Shown here: piece by piece, positions 12,593-25,897 of the stretch | How positions within the stretch are numbered: the stretch's first letter is position 1 | How the letters are laid out: every line of letters starts with the position of its first letter | Made by a program: the position numbers and the translations under genes | Notes under the pieces: generated by a model | The model's input: only the letters and a program-made list of their open reading frames with translations | Databases searched by the model: none | Told to the model about the DNA's origin: nothing | Origin: Hirudo medicinalis | Taxonomy: Eukaryota > Annelida > Clitellata > Hirudinida > Hirudinidae | Assembly: GCA_011800805.1 (NCBI GenBank) | Contig: MPNW01000048.1 | Location: 730,101 to 794,100 of the forward strand | DNA length: 64,000 nucleotides | Direction: 5' to 3'

Positions 12593-14437
12593 CTTGAAAT
12601 AAAATATAATGATATTAAACTTTAGGTGTGAAATAAGTTCAGCATTTTCAATAATATTTTTTGCTTCGATGTTCTGAAGTTTTAAAAATTGAGGATTGTT
12701 AATTAATATATTCTCAAGACAAGGGAAGTACGCATTTTTGTGCATCGAGTAACAATTAGAGTTTCAAAAAAACTATTCAACTTGATAGGACCGACAAGTT
12801 CAAACTCGTTTTGCAGATTGAGAATTGTTGAAACAACAATAAGATGAACTCCTTTCACACTTACATGCAAAGTTCTTTCAACTTCAAACCAGACTTTTTA
12901 CATCGGCAACTATAATGAAATCTCCACTTTTATATCTGCGCACCTTAGTTGTCCGATTAAATAATTTTGTTGAGCGATGTTCACTCACCATGCACTAACT
13001 GAATGTCGAAAATAAATGACTTTACATTGCAGTAATTCTCGCGTGTATTGTCGTGGTTCTTGTTATTCGTACTTTTATCGAGATAACATGAATAACTCTA
13101 ACAACGATAATAATAACAGTAACAATGATATTATTATTATTCATCGTTCATATTATTACCGCTATCTCATAGTGAAGATAGCGAATGAATGGTGTGAACG
13201 ATAAAAGAAAACATTGTCAGGGTACGACTTGATCAAAAGCACGTCCAATGACATGAAATGTCCTAGCAACAGTAACATTGAAATCCCACGGTTTCATTTG
13301 AAGTTACATTAATAAATCTGTCGTTAATAAACTCAGCCTGCAACAATCAGAACCTTCAAAATAGATTTCCTGTAGAATCATGAACATGTTCAAATCACCA
13401 TCATCATCCTCAACAACGATGTAATTTTTAAGATGTTATTTTTCATGACTCTACTTTAATTTTACCGACACTTTAAACACTGTAATGATCGAGCCAGCAG
13501 ACCATGGAGGTAATGGTGTGTTCCATGGTTTCATTTATCGTTGGATAGTTAAATTACTAACAATACACATTGTTATCCTAATTTATTCATACTGTTATTA
13601 TGACTTTTATAATCAACTTTGAAGATTTATTGTCCTTAGAATCAGGGGTGAGTTCAATGATTGCTCCTTTGATACGCCTACGTATCAAAGTACGAAAATA
13701 AAAATGGGTTGCGTGCAATCACTCAGTTATCCAATAATACCTCTAATGCCTCTGATACCTCTAACGCTCTAATACCTCAACCTTTCATTAATTACTATTC
13801 AAAATATTATCTAAACTACAGCACTAATTTTAAGTCGTTGACGTGGTCAGGGCATAGGGCCGCCGAAGGGGGGGGGGCAATTTTTTTGGATCCGTCCGGA
13901 TTTTAAAACTATTTTTTTGCCTTCCCATTACCAAATTGACATAATGTAGGGGCCCGTAATTTCTGACGGCTGGATAGGGTAGAAACATTTGTTCAGTTAC
14001 CGATAATTATCATCTCAGCTGTCAAATACTTTCTATGAGAACAATCATTAGGCCATTTGTGTACTCAAATTTTTGAATAATCTATTTTTGAATAATGTTT
14101 TAAATTCTATGCCAGGCTTTCATGAAATGACGTAGAACAAACGTACTGCGTTCCTTTTCACAGAAGATGTTTAATTTGATAATTTACTGTCTTGAATAAA
14201 AATTGTGGTTCGTTGCTTGTGTTTGAGTCACCATTTCAAAGGAATTATGAAATTTTAAACAAACTCCTTTTAATGATTAAAGTCTAAAGTTTATTTTTTT
14301 AATGAGTGTAATCTGTAATCTAATCTAAAAAGTTAATTCTTTCAAGTGATTCGAATTGGATTTTCTAAGTTAACGTAATAAGCGTTAGTTAGAAGTGTTT
14401 CCAAATTGTGGATCATCTTTAGTCTTTGGTGACTGAT
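12593..14437. other. intergenic between the two proteases
   Basis: No coding exon seen. Contains an AAC/AAT microsatellite near 13090 and, at about 13846-13985, a minus-oriented repeat with a G run (see separate entry). The upstream region of protease 1 should lie in the first few hundred bases, but no promoter element can be named. Confidence 0.5.
13846..13985 (-). repeat. interspersed repeat with gggcccc / caatttgg core
   Basis: The reverse complement shares long stretches with 55255-55350 (plus), including gacagaaat, gggcccc and tatgtcaatttggtaatgg. A weaker relative lies at 34836-34975. The GC-rich edge (gggccgccgaaggg) resembles ends of hAT-like non-autonomous elements. The family is not named. 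Confidence 0.45.
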
Positions 14438-17400
14438 TCAAGCGACAACTGAAAAAATATACTTATTTATGAAAATCTTAAATTTTTATAAATGTCTTAG
14501 TTTTTTATTTCTTGTTTAGTCTTTATCGTGATTGATTTCACTAAAATATAACCTCCTGTATTTTGGTAGATCCAACTAAGAAAGGAATTTGTCCTCGTAT
14601 AAACCCCTGGTCTTTTAGGCACACCACAACCTGCTCCGTAACTGGTGAGTCCGTGAAGGTACCACCTACTGTTCAGTTGGTTGTAGCACACAAATGGCCC
14701 TCCCGAGTCACCCTGGCAAGCATCTCCACCCCCATTTTCGAAACCTGCACACAACTTGCTGTCGATAATTTCTGGTCCATTGTGATCATTCTGAGCACAA
14801 ATCGTTTGCGACACAATGGGAAGACGAACTTGATTCAAAATTGTTTCATCTCCAGTTCCTGAAATTCAGGATTTTTCATAGTTTTAATACATAACTGTCA
14901 GCTATGTAATTGAGATATTAAATAATACTAACCTTGGGTTTTCCCCCAACCGGTAGCATAACAAAGACTGTATAGACTCGGGTTTTCCGTTGGCAGACAG
15001 ACAGGACTGATATGATTGTTGAAAGCTAATGGTGTCTCCAGAACAATGGCTGCAATGTCGTTGGCGCTATTGGAGTACCTTGGATTGTAGGATTTGTGCA
15101 CGTAGAGGTACTTAACGTTAGACATTTGGACAGGTCCATCGGAACTTGTTTTCTGGTCGTAATCACCAGCAACAATTATAAACTCTGACTTATCAAACGG
15201 GCGGCGATTCTCGTCAAAACTGAAAAAAATGTATGTGAAAATGATTTTGATTTAATTTATTAGATATCACAATCAGGTTAAATTTAAGAAATAAAATAAT
15301 TGCCGGTGCAAAAGGCGCTACGGATCAATTAAGCTTTTGAAACTCACCAACAATGTGCTGCTGTTATGATGACATTCTTAGTAACGATGGACCCACCGCA
15401 GATGTGGTATTGTTTTTTTCCGATTAATAACCTCAAACTAATTTGCCATGGCCACGAATAAGGGATGGCAGGCTTGCCATTAACTATTTTCTGGCTAATG
15501 TCAGGTTTAATGGCAGGTTTGCCACACGTCAAATCTGATGGCTCTGGAGCTAATTGGAAGAAAATCAAATTAACATAATGTTTAATTTAAATATCATCGT
15601 CTTTGCTATTCGCTAATGTGAGATGAAGAGGATGCACTCAGAAAGGGTACGATTTCTGTGAGAGATTAATGAATGCATATTTTACATTAACTAAAGTGGA
15701 TAAAAGTATGAGTTTTATGATCCTACATTTCCAAGTTATTTCAGAAAGTTCTGTTTAGTAAAAGAAGAGTATTGAAAATAATTTAATTACATTATTCCAA
15801 GCCCACTTCTCAGGCAAATTAATAAATAATCAAGACTAATTACGAAGAGGTTCTTACGCATAGGATCAACTAAATCCCACTGGACGGAAAATCTACCATT
15901 GCTCACGGCTCCGTCAGTTAAAAAATATACAAACATGCTTTGTCCTGACGATTGAAGAAGTTCTTGAGGCATTACTCTACCGCAGAACTTTCCTAAATTA
16001 ATAAAAACATTTAAATACACTTTGGATTTGGCATTTTATCGTTTTAAATCTCACCGATCAGTAAACCTTTGTTACCGATAACATCCCAAATTTGCAGAGA
16101 GTCGTAAGTGCAGTTATTTGATTTTTCCAAATCCAAGACTTGAATTCTAATTTGTACAACCTGTAGTTTATGAAGTTTCATAAATATAAATGTCGAACAA
16201 AGAGGATCAGGTTTATGGCGACGGTGAATGAGATAGGACTGATTAGCTGTTGCAAAAGATGGTAAGAGCAATCTTTAACGAGATGGTGGATGATAACCAG
16301 TGTTGTTTTAAGTGGCCAGATCTGGTGAGGCTAGGATTGATGAAACGAACCTCGCGAGATTATTTTGAATGCGTTCAATTGAGTGGATTAGAAAAGTCGA
16401 TAAGCCATACAAGAAAAAGTTGCAATAGTCCGAGTGGGAAGAACATGGCATCGTGCAAGGACAGATGTCATATCAACTTGGAGGAGCAGACGAATGAGTT
16501 GGATTAACTCGTTTCCTTCATCAAACGATGCCATTAATCAAATTTCAAAGAAGAAATTCACTTGCTTTTCCAGCTGGTGCCATGATTTTCCAGCTACAAA
16601 CAAGGTCGCTGTAATAAGAGTTGTCTTTGAAACCAGGAGATAAAATGGATCCGGATTCTTCGGTCACAATTTCTGGTTGCGATGTGCCACAAGCCTGGTA
16701 ATCTAAATTCGATGTTTAAGAATCTAAACGTTTTCACCGCAAATAAGACAAATAAGTACACAAATAAGACGTCAATTAAATTTATTCGAAATACTAACTT
16801 GTTGGCAAGAAGTTTTGTTTCTGCAAGCAATAAATATTCGTTACAAAATTATAGGTTAATCAAAGTACTCGGTGGTTATTCTGCTAATTACTAACAGTTT
16901 CATTTACATAGCGCCATAGCATCAGTTCACTTTTCAACCATTTGTGTAGCGCTTAATCTCAAGTGCGCACGTGGCGATACAGCTAAGTCAGGAACACGAC
17001 AAAATGACCTTTACTTCAACAGGAAGGCAATCCTCCGAACGAACCTGCACTTGCACCTAGACCTCCTTGACGTTTGAAAACTTAAAAACATGGAATTTAA
17101 GGACCCAATGATCCAGGAGAAAAATGAATGTTCAATGTATTATTAGTAATTGTAGGGTTATTACATAATTATAGCGATCAAGAGGATGTGAAAATTGAAA
17201 TTAGCATAATCATAATAACATATTTTAATAATAGCAATAACAATAATAATTAGAAAACCGCTGGTAATGATAATGATGCTCGTGATAGCTACAATGTCAA
17301 AAATGATATTAATAATACCAGTTATAATAATATTAATAATATATATAAATATATTAATAATAATATTATTATATAATAATAATACCATTAATAATAATAA

Positions 17401-18557
17401 TAACATCTGACAATATTTTCCATGACAAAACAATTTATGAAACAAACCGCTTTGACGTGTGACTTTGCATTGAAAGCTGTTTTTTTCTTTGATTCAGCCA
17501 AATGAAGAAGTATTCTCTCGTTGACGTCAACCTTCGAACTGCTCTCAGGCTTCTTGCAATCTTCGCCAGGTTTACAACGTGTACCTAATGAGAACATTAC
17601 TAACACGTCAATAATATAATTATATTATAGTTATAAAGAATATTATCATGCCATTATCTTCTGAAGGAACTTCATGGGCGCCTGGTGGGAGCTTTACTTC
17701 ATTGTGACCATCATCATCCTCATCATCGTCATCACTCGGATGAAGCCCGTCGCCATCTTCACTATTATCATCGCTTGGATGATCATCATCGTTGGAATGT
17801 TCTCCTTTACTGTCATCATCTTTGGCAACTTTATCATTCTCAATAACGACACCTGTGTAGCTTTTATCACCAGGTTTATTATCACTTGTAGGAATTGGAG
17901 TCATTTGATGATCATCATGATCATCATGTCCATCATCACCATTGTCATTTTCATCACCTGGAACTTCATGTGCTCCAGGTGGCAATTTCACTTGATTTAT
18001 TTTTGCTTCTTTATGCCTATGGTGATTGTGGTGAAAAAATATTACTAATAATATGTAGAAAGTTATTTGAATCCTTCGTTATTTTAGTGTGAATAAATAT
18101 TTGTAACAAATAATCTTACAAATCAGCGTTATAAGTTTACAATTAAATTGCTTACAGCATTTATGGTTAGCATCTAAAGATGTGTTTATCAACTTTGAAT
18201 ACCAACTTAATGCTTTCCAGTAATTTTAATTCGTTCAGAATTTCCTTCACTGCTTCGTCAACAGTGGATCTACTACAAAAACAAAAAATATATGAACTGA
18301 ATAATGTTTAAATTGTGTATCAATTACATTATTTGCATATTGTACAATGTTCTTGTTAATTACATAAAGTCTCCATCTCTAAGACACTTGTCATTCTTCT
18401 TCTACTTGTCATTTAAATTTTTTTTTGTCATTTATTTATCAGCTTTCGGTTTATTTGTGACTCAAAATTGAACCCAAATGAAATCATATTCATACCTTTC
18501 AGCTATCACTATGAAGCAGAGGATCAAAATAAGAAAATTTAAGACACCAATCTTCAT
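14438..18557 (-). CDS. secreted CUB-trypsin serine protease 2, Asp/His-rich
   Basis: Paralogue of the neighbouring protease. Exons (minus): 18496-18557 (signal peptide), 18203-18272 (Lys/Glu helix), an acidic exon about 17652-18044, 17448-17584 (CKPGEDC), 16799-16820 (22-base microexon), 16566-16702, 16055-16160, 15858-15992, 15348-15549, 14933-15219, 14553-14858, 14438-14448. One CUB domain precedes an S1 domain with activation site K before IVNG, His in AAHC, Asp in NDIAA and Ser in GDSGGP. Position 193 is the normal Gly, and the S1 Asp (DACQ) predicts trypsin-like specificity. The acidic exon encodes over 100 residues of Asp, His, Asn and Gly, with the decamer KLPPGAHEVP at both ends. Its splice boundaries do not fit the phase of the exon before it, so a small exon may be missing. 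The intron after 16566 starts GC. Reading past the last donor would give an alternative C-terminus. Confidence 0.85.
16901..16955 (-). repeat. L2-like LINE tail fragment
   Basis: On the minus strand it reads gcgctacacaaatgg then gcgctatgtaaatg, the same doubled layout as at 3747-3852. Confidence 0.45.
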
Positions 18558-20154
18558 AATTAAATGACTTGTGACTTTCTGAAATCAACAATTATTTTCA
18601 AGTACTTCCAATTGAAAATTGAAAATTTATAAAAAGATATTATAAAGAAAATGAAGAAAAATTAGTTGTTCAAAAATTAATTCTCAAAATGCAGCAAAAT
18701 TTTACTAAAACATTAAATTTATTTAAATAGAATTCTTCCTAATTTGCTTGCATAAAACTATTGAAGAATAAAACTAATATAATATTTCAAAATATAATCG
18801 CACAAATACGAAAGTATTCTTACGATGTTCTCTAAGTTACTCACCTGAACCGAGATCTGAATTCCCTTGTGAATATTCTCAATGCTTTTATTCGCCCATT
18901 GTTGGAGCCTCAGCATTGAATATCACAGAGCGAATCAGTCGAAAATATGGTGACATGATTACATTCTTAGATTGTTAATGTACATAAATATGGTTGTCCT
19001 AATATTTAGAAAATCATTGCTTATTAGTTCCATCACCTTTGTACTCGATTCCAACTAAGCCAACTAAAGATCTACAAATGAAAAGTTGATCCAAGAATAT
19101 AATATATCGTCGTATTACAATTTTACACGCAGAACCATCAGGGACGTAATTGGGGGGGTGCAATGGCTCAGAATTATAAAAAAAAAATAATGAAACTTTT
19201 TTATTTAATATTTAAAAGAAAAATGGAAAAGTTTAAAAAAATGTAAAATGGAAAGTGTATTTATTACGTAATGACGACATTTTGAAGGCAATTAGATACT
19301 TTTGATAGAGAAAAGGAATACTAGTCATACGAAAATAGAGATTTATAAGATTCTTGTTTACGCAATTTATTTGACACGTGACATTATCAAGGTGAAGTTC
19401 AAATTGGATTGATAGTTTAAAAGCGAATTACCACAAGATGAGATTTTTTTAATTTTGAATAGATTTGCACAAGGGAGGTGGTAGTATTTCTGTGTAGGTT
19501 CCATTCATGAGTCCTGATTAGAAGCTAAGGAAACTCTTGTTGGTCACTGGAAATAATTATTTCGAATCGTTTGAATATTGGATAAAATGGTTAAGTTTAT
19601 GGTGCTTACAAATTATTGAGGTCTGTGATCAGCGTAGATTCAAACGAAAAAATTAGATTGCATTCATGGGTTTAGGGTTAGGGTTTATTGAGAATTAAGA
19701 TCTTTCAAATTTAATCGAAAAATTTTGACTGCTCAGGAAAGAAGTGAGAATGCATTGTGTAGGGGAGATGGACATAAAATTTCCTTTTTTATGAAGTTAA
19801 GTTCTCAAATTACTTGGCATTAATTTTAAAATAAAGTTAAATGTTGGCGAGTAAAAAAACTCTTTAAATCGGGGCTATGGAGTCGGAACCCAAATCATCT
19901 GAATCCGGAGGCTCAAAAAAGGCCAAACTCTGACTCCGACTAATTGCGCAACCAAAACATTCCGAATAAATAAAACATATTTTTGCAAAGATTTCAACTC
20001 GTAAAAATGTTGAGCCCTAATGAAACTGAAGAAAAATAAATTTAAAAAAAATTAATTTAAGGACCCAAATAATCCTACTCCGGATATTTTAAAAATGTCC
20101 GACTCCAGAGGCTCAAAAAAGGCCAAACTCCGACTCCACAGCTCCGCTTTAAAT

Positions 20155-20295
20155 TGTGCTTGTTTTCCTCACGAGGCTGCTATGGCCGTCGACAATCTAT
20201 GAGATTGGTGTGCACACGGTGGAAGGGCCGGAGGAAAGTTAACCGATGGTCAGAACACGATTAAGGCAATTAAAGGTTGACCCTACAGGCTCAAT
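20155..20295 (+). pseudogene. R2/CRE-like retrotransposon protein relic
   Basis: The plus strand carries decayed coding DNA close to 37730-37830. With frame slips both read around LLWP, IYEIG and VEGLE. It is a short remnant of the same non-LTR family as the large relic inside P450 B. Confidence 0.55.
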
Positions 20296-20835
20296 AAGAG
20301 TCTGAGGCTGCTGCTACTGAGATCCATCGTGAAACATAAACAAACATAAACAAACAATATTGAAACACAAAGATATCTGAAATGCAAAAGAAATGATGTC
20401 CAAAAGCATAAACCCAAAAGGATTCACATTCCGCCGAGAGGGCCACCTATATAGTAAGTTATTTTTTAAAGCAAGCGAAAGTTGTGTTATTGCTGTCGTT
20501 AATAAAGCGTTATTTATTTCCGTTGCAAAATAAATATTTAAATAAAAAATAATTGTCAATTTAAAATAAAATAAAAAGAGAATAGAGAAGCCGAATTTGA
20601 AACGTTTTAAATGTGCAATATATCGGCTAATAACCATATTACAATTCGGCAACTAAAACGTAATGTCATCTCGAAGAATTAATTTCAAACTTTAATTGGA
20701 AATATTATTTTAAAACATTCCTCCACTTTTCAACAAAAAATAAAAATTAAGTTACATTATAGAATGGGAACCGTGAAGACACCCCACAAATTCTTAATAA
20801 ATTACTATATAAATAAATATTTGAATTTGAAGAAA

Positions 20836-21027
20836 TTAATTTACAAATTCAGAAAACGTCATTTGGGACACTGGGTCTTCCATGGTTATTTTTTGATCAT
20901 ATTGCTCAGGAGCTTTTGAGTATTTCCAGATGACAGTCTTGGATCGGTTGAGCTCCTTGGCAATTTCCCTGAGCGAATAATTTGCTTGTCTGAAGGCCCA
21001 ATCTGCCCCTCTCCTTGTCAGAACATG
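20836..21027 (-). pseudogene. Tc1/mariner-like transposase N-terminal fragment
   Basis: A minus-strand open stretch encodes a helix-turn-helix segment with SLREIAKELNRSKTVIWKY, the layout of the DNA-binding N-terminus of Tc1/Tc3-type transposases. It ends at a stop soon after; no DDE catalytic part was found nearby. Probably a relic, though a domesticated small protein cannot be excluded. Confidence 0.55.
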
Positions 21028-22173
21028 TAAAATTTACCTCCAGTAATTTATAAAATAGCAATTTTATAAACTTCAAATTAGTTTTTAAATCTCATTGGGT
21101 TTATATATCGATAATATTTACATAAAGTTCATTTTGAAAGTTTAAGTTTAAAGTTCATGAAACTAGGATCGACTGCGGCAATTCAACTCTGGTTGGTTTG
21201 CTCTGTCCTGAAAACATTTCTCTTCAGGGAAAGCCACCCCCAATATAGGCCACTACAATCAAATTCGGAATCATTATCTGTAGAAGTTTGTAACTGAAGC
21301 AGCATAATTTCTACGTAAAATTTATTGTTGATTTTTATTTAATTTGTGTAAGATTTAAAAATGGCAATAACCTTTAAAATAATCTCACTTCAGTGGACGT
21401 TCAATGATTAACCTTATTTTTCTAAAGTCAATTATCACAATTCAGGGCTGGGTTCATTTGCATATTGTAACCGTATGGATGGCTGCGTTTGTTTGGACAT
21501 ACCTGGATGTTAAATTGAAGTTCTTTAATTCTTGGTTAAATGGTCAATTATTGAAAGGTTTTTAATTTACGACACTTATGGGAGCTTCATGTCACTTAAG
21601 CTTTGAAGCAATTAAGGCATTTCTTAGATTTACAAAGATTTTGATCAAATCTCTTTGATCTTGTTGAATGACACTTCAGTGAAAGTTTATTGGTTTTCGA
21701 ATCCGGAGATGTTCTCGCATTTTTCTGCTCGAGGTCATCAACCTGCAAAAAAACGCTAAATGGCCAAAACATTAAGACCACAAGACAAAATTTGTTGAAA
21801 TTTTGTTGTTTTCATTTATTTAAAATACTTTACTTGAGCATTTTTAAATAAATTCTGAAATCGTTTGGAAACAAAGCAATAAATTGCCGGCTTGTGCCAG
21901 CATGAAATTGCTGACAAATAAGTTATAACTCATAAACACGCCTAGGAATGAAAATCAGTCTTAATATTCACCTTTGCCAACCCAGACAATTGAAATCATT
22001 GTCAGCTGTGATTCTTCTGCGTAGTTGAACGTTGGGCCTGACAGAACAGCTTTATTCCTAGCTAACTCTTGTCAATGAAAGACTGGAATGTAATCGTATT
22101 GGGCGAGTTTATTTCTTTAATTTATTCAACATTTTACAATATCAGCCTCACAGAAGCATCACAGATCTACAGG

Positions 22174-25100
22174 ATGGATGATGAAATCTACACAAATCCT
22201 TTATTGCCAGGAGAAACAGATAAGAGTCCCTTAAATGGAAGGTGATTTTCCTATTCCATTCCAATGTGTGAGTTACCTTTGCAAATGCTAAAATTTATCC
22301 GTCAGCGACGAAGTTATTATTAAAATAATCAATTAAAATAATCGTCTGTGACGATTGTGAACTTATTAATATTATTACCTCAAGCTAAAAGATGCCGGCC
22401 AAAGAAACCAATGCACCATTATGTTTACAACTTTATGTTATTTTATCATCGGTTTTTGTCGTTATGAAGGAAAGAAAACAACCAAGTTGAGGACACCTAT
22501 TCAACCGTTAAAGATGATCCATCGAGAGTGCAGGAATCAGAATCAAACATGGAGTTTACCATGGTCCATTCGCCAGAAGTAAGAGATGAATGCATTTACG
22601 CTGTGGTTTCCAAGGGTTCCAAGAGGAATTCTTCCAATCTGAGCTCCGAGAAGGTGGATTACTCCAAAATCGGGTTGAATGACTCAATCAGGAAAAAACC
22701 TACCAGCAACAATTCTCAGCATTTTGGTAACGATTCTCAGTATCTCATGCAAGATGTCTACTCGAGTTTGGATGATATTGCATTGCATCAGACGATTGAA
22801 CAGGAGTGAGTTTCCCTGCTGTTTATAATTTCTTGCATATTTGAATTTATTATTTAAATAGTTTTAAATCATTTTAAATTCAGCCAATTTCTTACATTTA
22901 AATAATTTATTCAAATAATATTACAGTTGGAAATTAATTACTCGAATTTTAAATCTTATTCTCAAATTTCATGATAATTTGAAGAATTATATGTTTATGC
23001 AATTCAGACGTAAGACACGGATGCACGACAATTGATTAATTATAGATTTTAAAAAAGTAAAATAAACTCTTGCGAGCGTGCAAGCAATTGGAGTCCTAAC
23101 GAAATCGCACCAAAGCTAAAAACTCGTCCACCGACATTCAGGTGGATGGAAACCGACAGCCGTGGTCGTTCTTTCTGCTCTGATGCATGTGATGGAATCG
23201 TTCCAAACTGGAACTGAATAGTTGCGATGAAACATGATCAATTACAGATTTAAATATATTATAATTATTTTATTGAAACTGTGAACAGCATCTGGTAACG
23301 TTTCAATTTGCTAAACCCCTAAACTTGCGTTTACAATTTTCCAGCAAACACACAAAGGATTTATATGAAGCAATCAGTGAAAGTTCCTCTGACATCCCAG
23401 GGATTAGTGGAGTTCCGATTGATGGAATATGTCACCGGTACAAATTCCCAGCCGTTTTTCTCGGATCGATGGTTGTGGATTTGGAAAAGTTGGAAAAAAA
23501 TAAGAATGAGTACCTGCTCAATTGCATCCAATCAGTTGCAGCTCAAAACTCGGAAGCAACCACCATGACTTTAAAACGTTTCAGCAGGGTGAACAATCTC
23601 GGTAGCAACAATGGATGTGACGTAACACTATCCACTCATAGGGTGGTTATGTTTTCCTGACATTTAAAGGAGGTTTATTCAGTAACAGAATAGTGGATCA
23701 ATTGTAACGCGCCTTACTAATTACGCAATTGGCAAATCATTTCATTTCATACATTTAAAAAAAATTCTGGCGATGATGATAATAATACAAAATATCGGCA
23801 ACGATGTGAATATTTTCATATTTTCCAGGGGATGAACGTTATCATTGTCCTTGAAGGGGGCCACATGAAGGTGAAAGAAAAAAAGACCAATTCCATCAGA
23901 CTGGACATTCCTATAACCAGCATTCGCATGTGGGCAACAGGAAAAGGTAGTTCCAGGTGGTTATGAAATAATATTACATTATTTTATTATTAACATTATT
24001 TATTAGGCGTGTACTAACATATAAATATTTGCAGTCGAGAATTTGCCATCATTTCAAAAGATTCCTCGCTAAAAACAGAGTTATGTCGGGTCTTTCTTTG
24101 TGAAGTCGTAGCACGAACAGTGGCCAACATTTTCAAGGAAATTTGTAATCAAATGCTAAAGCTAGGAGAGACAGCTAGTCAAAGATCAAGTACACAGATA
24201 CAGAGGTCAAATGGATCCGACAATCTCAAGAAAACAGCATCCGTTGCAAGTATTAACAACTGTGCCACTCTTCGAAGCATCAAAAGCGAAGGTTTTCTGT
24301 TTTCTGTTACTAAGTCACGTTGATATAAAAATGTTTTATGTTAAAAATACTTTCTTTCTTAATTTAATGACCAAATGATGAGAACTTGAAACTTAGAGTA
24401 GCACATTAGATCCTGCAAGATCAACTCCAAGTTGATATTATTATTTTCTATAATCTCACGGATATTATAAGTTTATCAATAACATGAAGTTTCACAAAAT
24501 TAATTTTAAAGTTATTTTTCAAGGTTCACAACCATCCAATATTTCATTAAGAGACTTGACCAAATGTCACTATCTTGGTATGATGGAGGTAGACAAGCCA
24601 GCAGGTATGTCATGTTGCATGTCAAATAATTTAGCTTTCAATTGAAATGTTTGATTCATCACTAGGATGTAATTATTGCATCTCTTTTGTTTATTTACGT
24701 GAAATCATATAAAAGGAATGATATTATTCTTTAAAGGGACCAAAGTAGTTGAACGTGCAATCGATATGGTTCATTCGTACGTTTCTTCAGAATTCTGGCA
24801 AATTGGAAAATTACTAACCACGCCTGATGGATTGTTCTTTATTAACGACGGGGTGAGGCATTTATAATTAAAATGTTTTTGCAGAAAGTTTGGAATTTTA
24901 ATAAAATTTGATTATTCCCAATAATTGTACTTTAATTAATTGCCAAGAAACGTTCAAAGGTTATCTTGCTCGGATATCTGCCAAATAGTTTTATTTTAAT
25001 AAAAATATATTAGTTCTTCTGCTTTACGATTTCCTCCATTTCCAGCTGACCGCAAACAACGTACATGTGCATATGACATTAAGTGCACGACGGCTATTAA

Positions 25101-25897
25101 ATGATAATGAATGACAGCATTGTTAATGTTACAAACAACTCGCTTGAGTTTCACAATTTTTTTGCCCACTTTCATGGCTTATTAAAAAAAATCCTAAAAT
25201 AAAATGATGATTTTAATTTTCAGAATCTGGGTTTGTCGTGTCCTAACTCATCCCTTACCTTCATCGGACCATCGCTAAAATATAAAAAGTAATAAAGTAC
25301 TCAGCATTGTTGATCAACATAAAATTAATATTTATTTTTTACTGCAATTATTCAATTGTTAATATAGTTAAATTAGCATATGTATAATTAAATTATGACT
25401 TATTGAAGAACCTTGTTTTAGTTTGGTTGGAATAATAGTACGAAAAAATAACGGAATATTTGCTCACATCTTCTCCATGGAAGAAGATGCACTCAACTGG
25501 TTTGAAAACATGAAATTTATTTGCAAGGTAATAAAGACCATTTTATTAACAAATAATTAATTAAATTAGAAAATTAATGAATTCATAAATTTATGTTCAC
25601 AGCTACATTCTTCGAAATTTGATAAGTCCGTATCAAGCACACTCAATAAAAGTAGGTTTTAGAAACTAGTAATAACTAGTTGCTTGTAATAACTAATCAA
25701 GTTCATAACTATTACCATGTATTTTAATGCATGTATCTGCATTCTTGCTCACATTGCAAATAAATGTTAAGTTATTTCAGAAAAATGTGCACTAGTTTCC
25801 TAGTACATTAGACAGCTTCTATTTTCATGAAAGTATGTTTAATTTCATTTTATAATTTTATAATTTTGCTATAGGATCAAAACACAAGAAATCCTGA
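22174..25897 (+). CDS. FE65-like double PTB-domain adaptor
   Basis: Predicted cytoplasmic adaptor of 490 aa. Exons: 22174-22241, 22470-22805, 23345-23588, 23829-23956, 24035-24291, 24524-24604, 24737-24852, 25224-25288, 25422-25527, 25603-25651, 25875-25897; every junction keeps frame. The first PTB domain (about 168-305) starts at FPAVFLGSMVVD and contains SIRMWATGKG and REFAIISKD, followed by CRVFLCE. This pattern is typical of the first PTB of FE65/APBB proteins. A second, more diverged PTB (about 355-470) starts at KCHYLGMMEVDKPAG. In FE65 the two PTBs bind nuclear partners and the NPxY tails of APP-type receptors. The WW domain that precedes them in FE65 is not present. The first 135 residues instead hold several tyrosine motifs (EIYTNP, TYSTV, IYAVV) that could be phosphorylated. 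Orthology to APBB is likely but not proven. Confidence 0.85.

Larger units (their letters stand above)
18558..22173. other. repeat-rich intergenic region
   Basis: No intact gene. It contains a short telomere-like run (three TTAGGG-type units near 19672), two copies of a motif built from 'ggctcaaaaaaggccaaact' flanked by GACTCCGACT-like ends (19905-19945 and 20100-20150), a relic of a retrotransposon protein and a transposase fragment (separate entries). Confidence 0.6.

Noticed and set aside
17674..18048. 124-codon plus-strand open frame rich in Ile and Val
   Set aside because: It is the antisense shadow of the Asp/His-rich exon of protease 2; the repeated GAT codons read as ATC on the other strand.
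19668..19688. Telomere-like TTAGGG run
   Set aside because: Only about three units, too short to argue for a former chromosome end.
22528..22809. 93-codon plus-strand frame taken as a separate small gene
   Set aside because: It is the inner part of exon 2 of the FE65-like gene; the frame opens upstream to an acceptor at 22469 and is spliced at GTGAGT after 22805.
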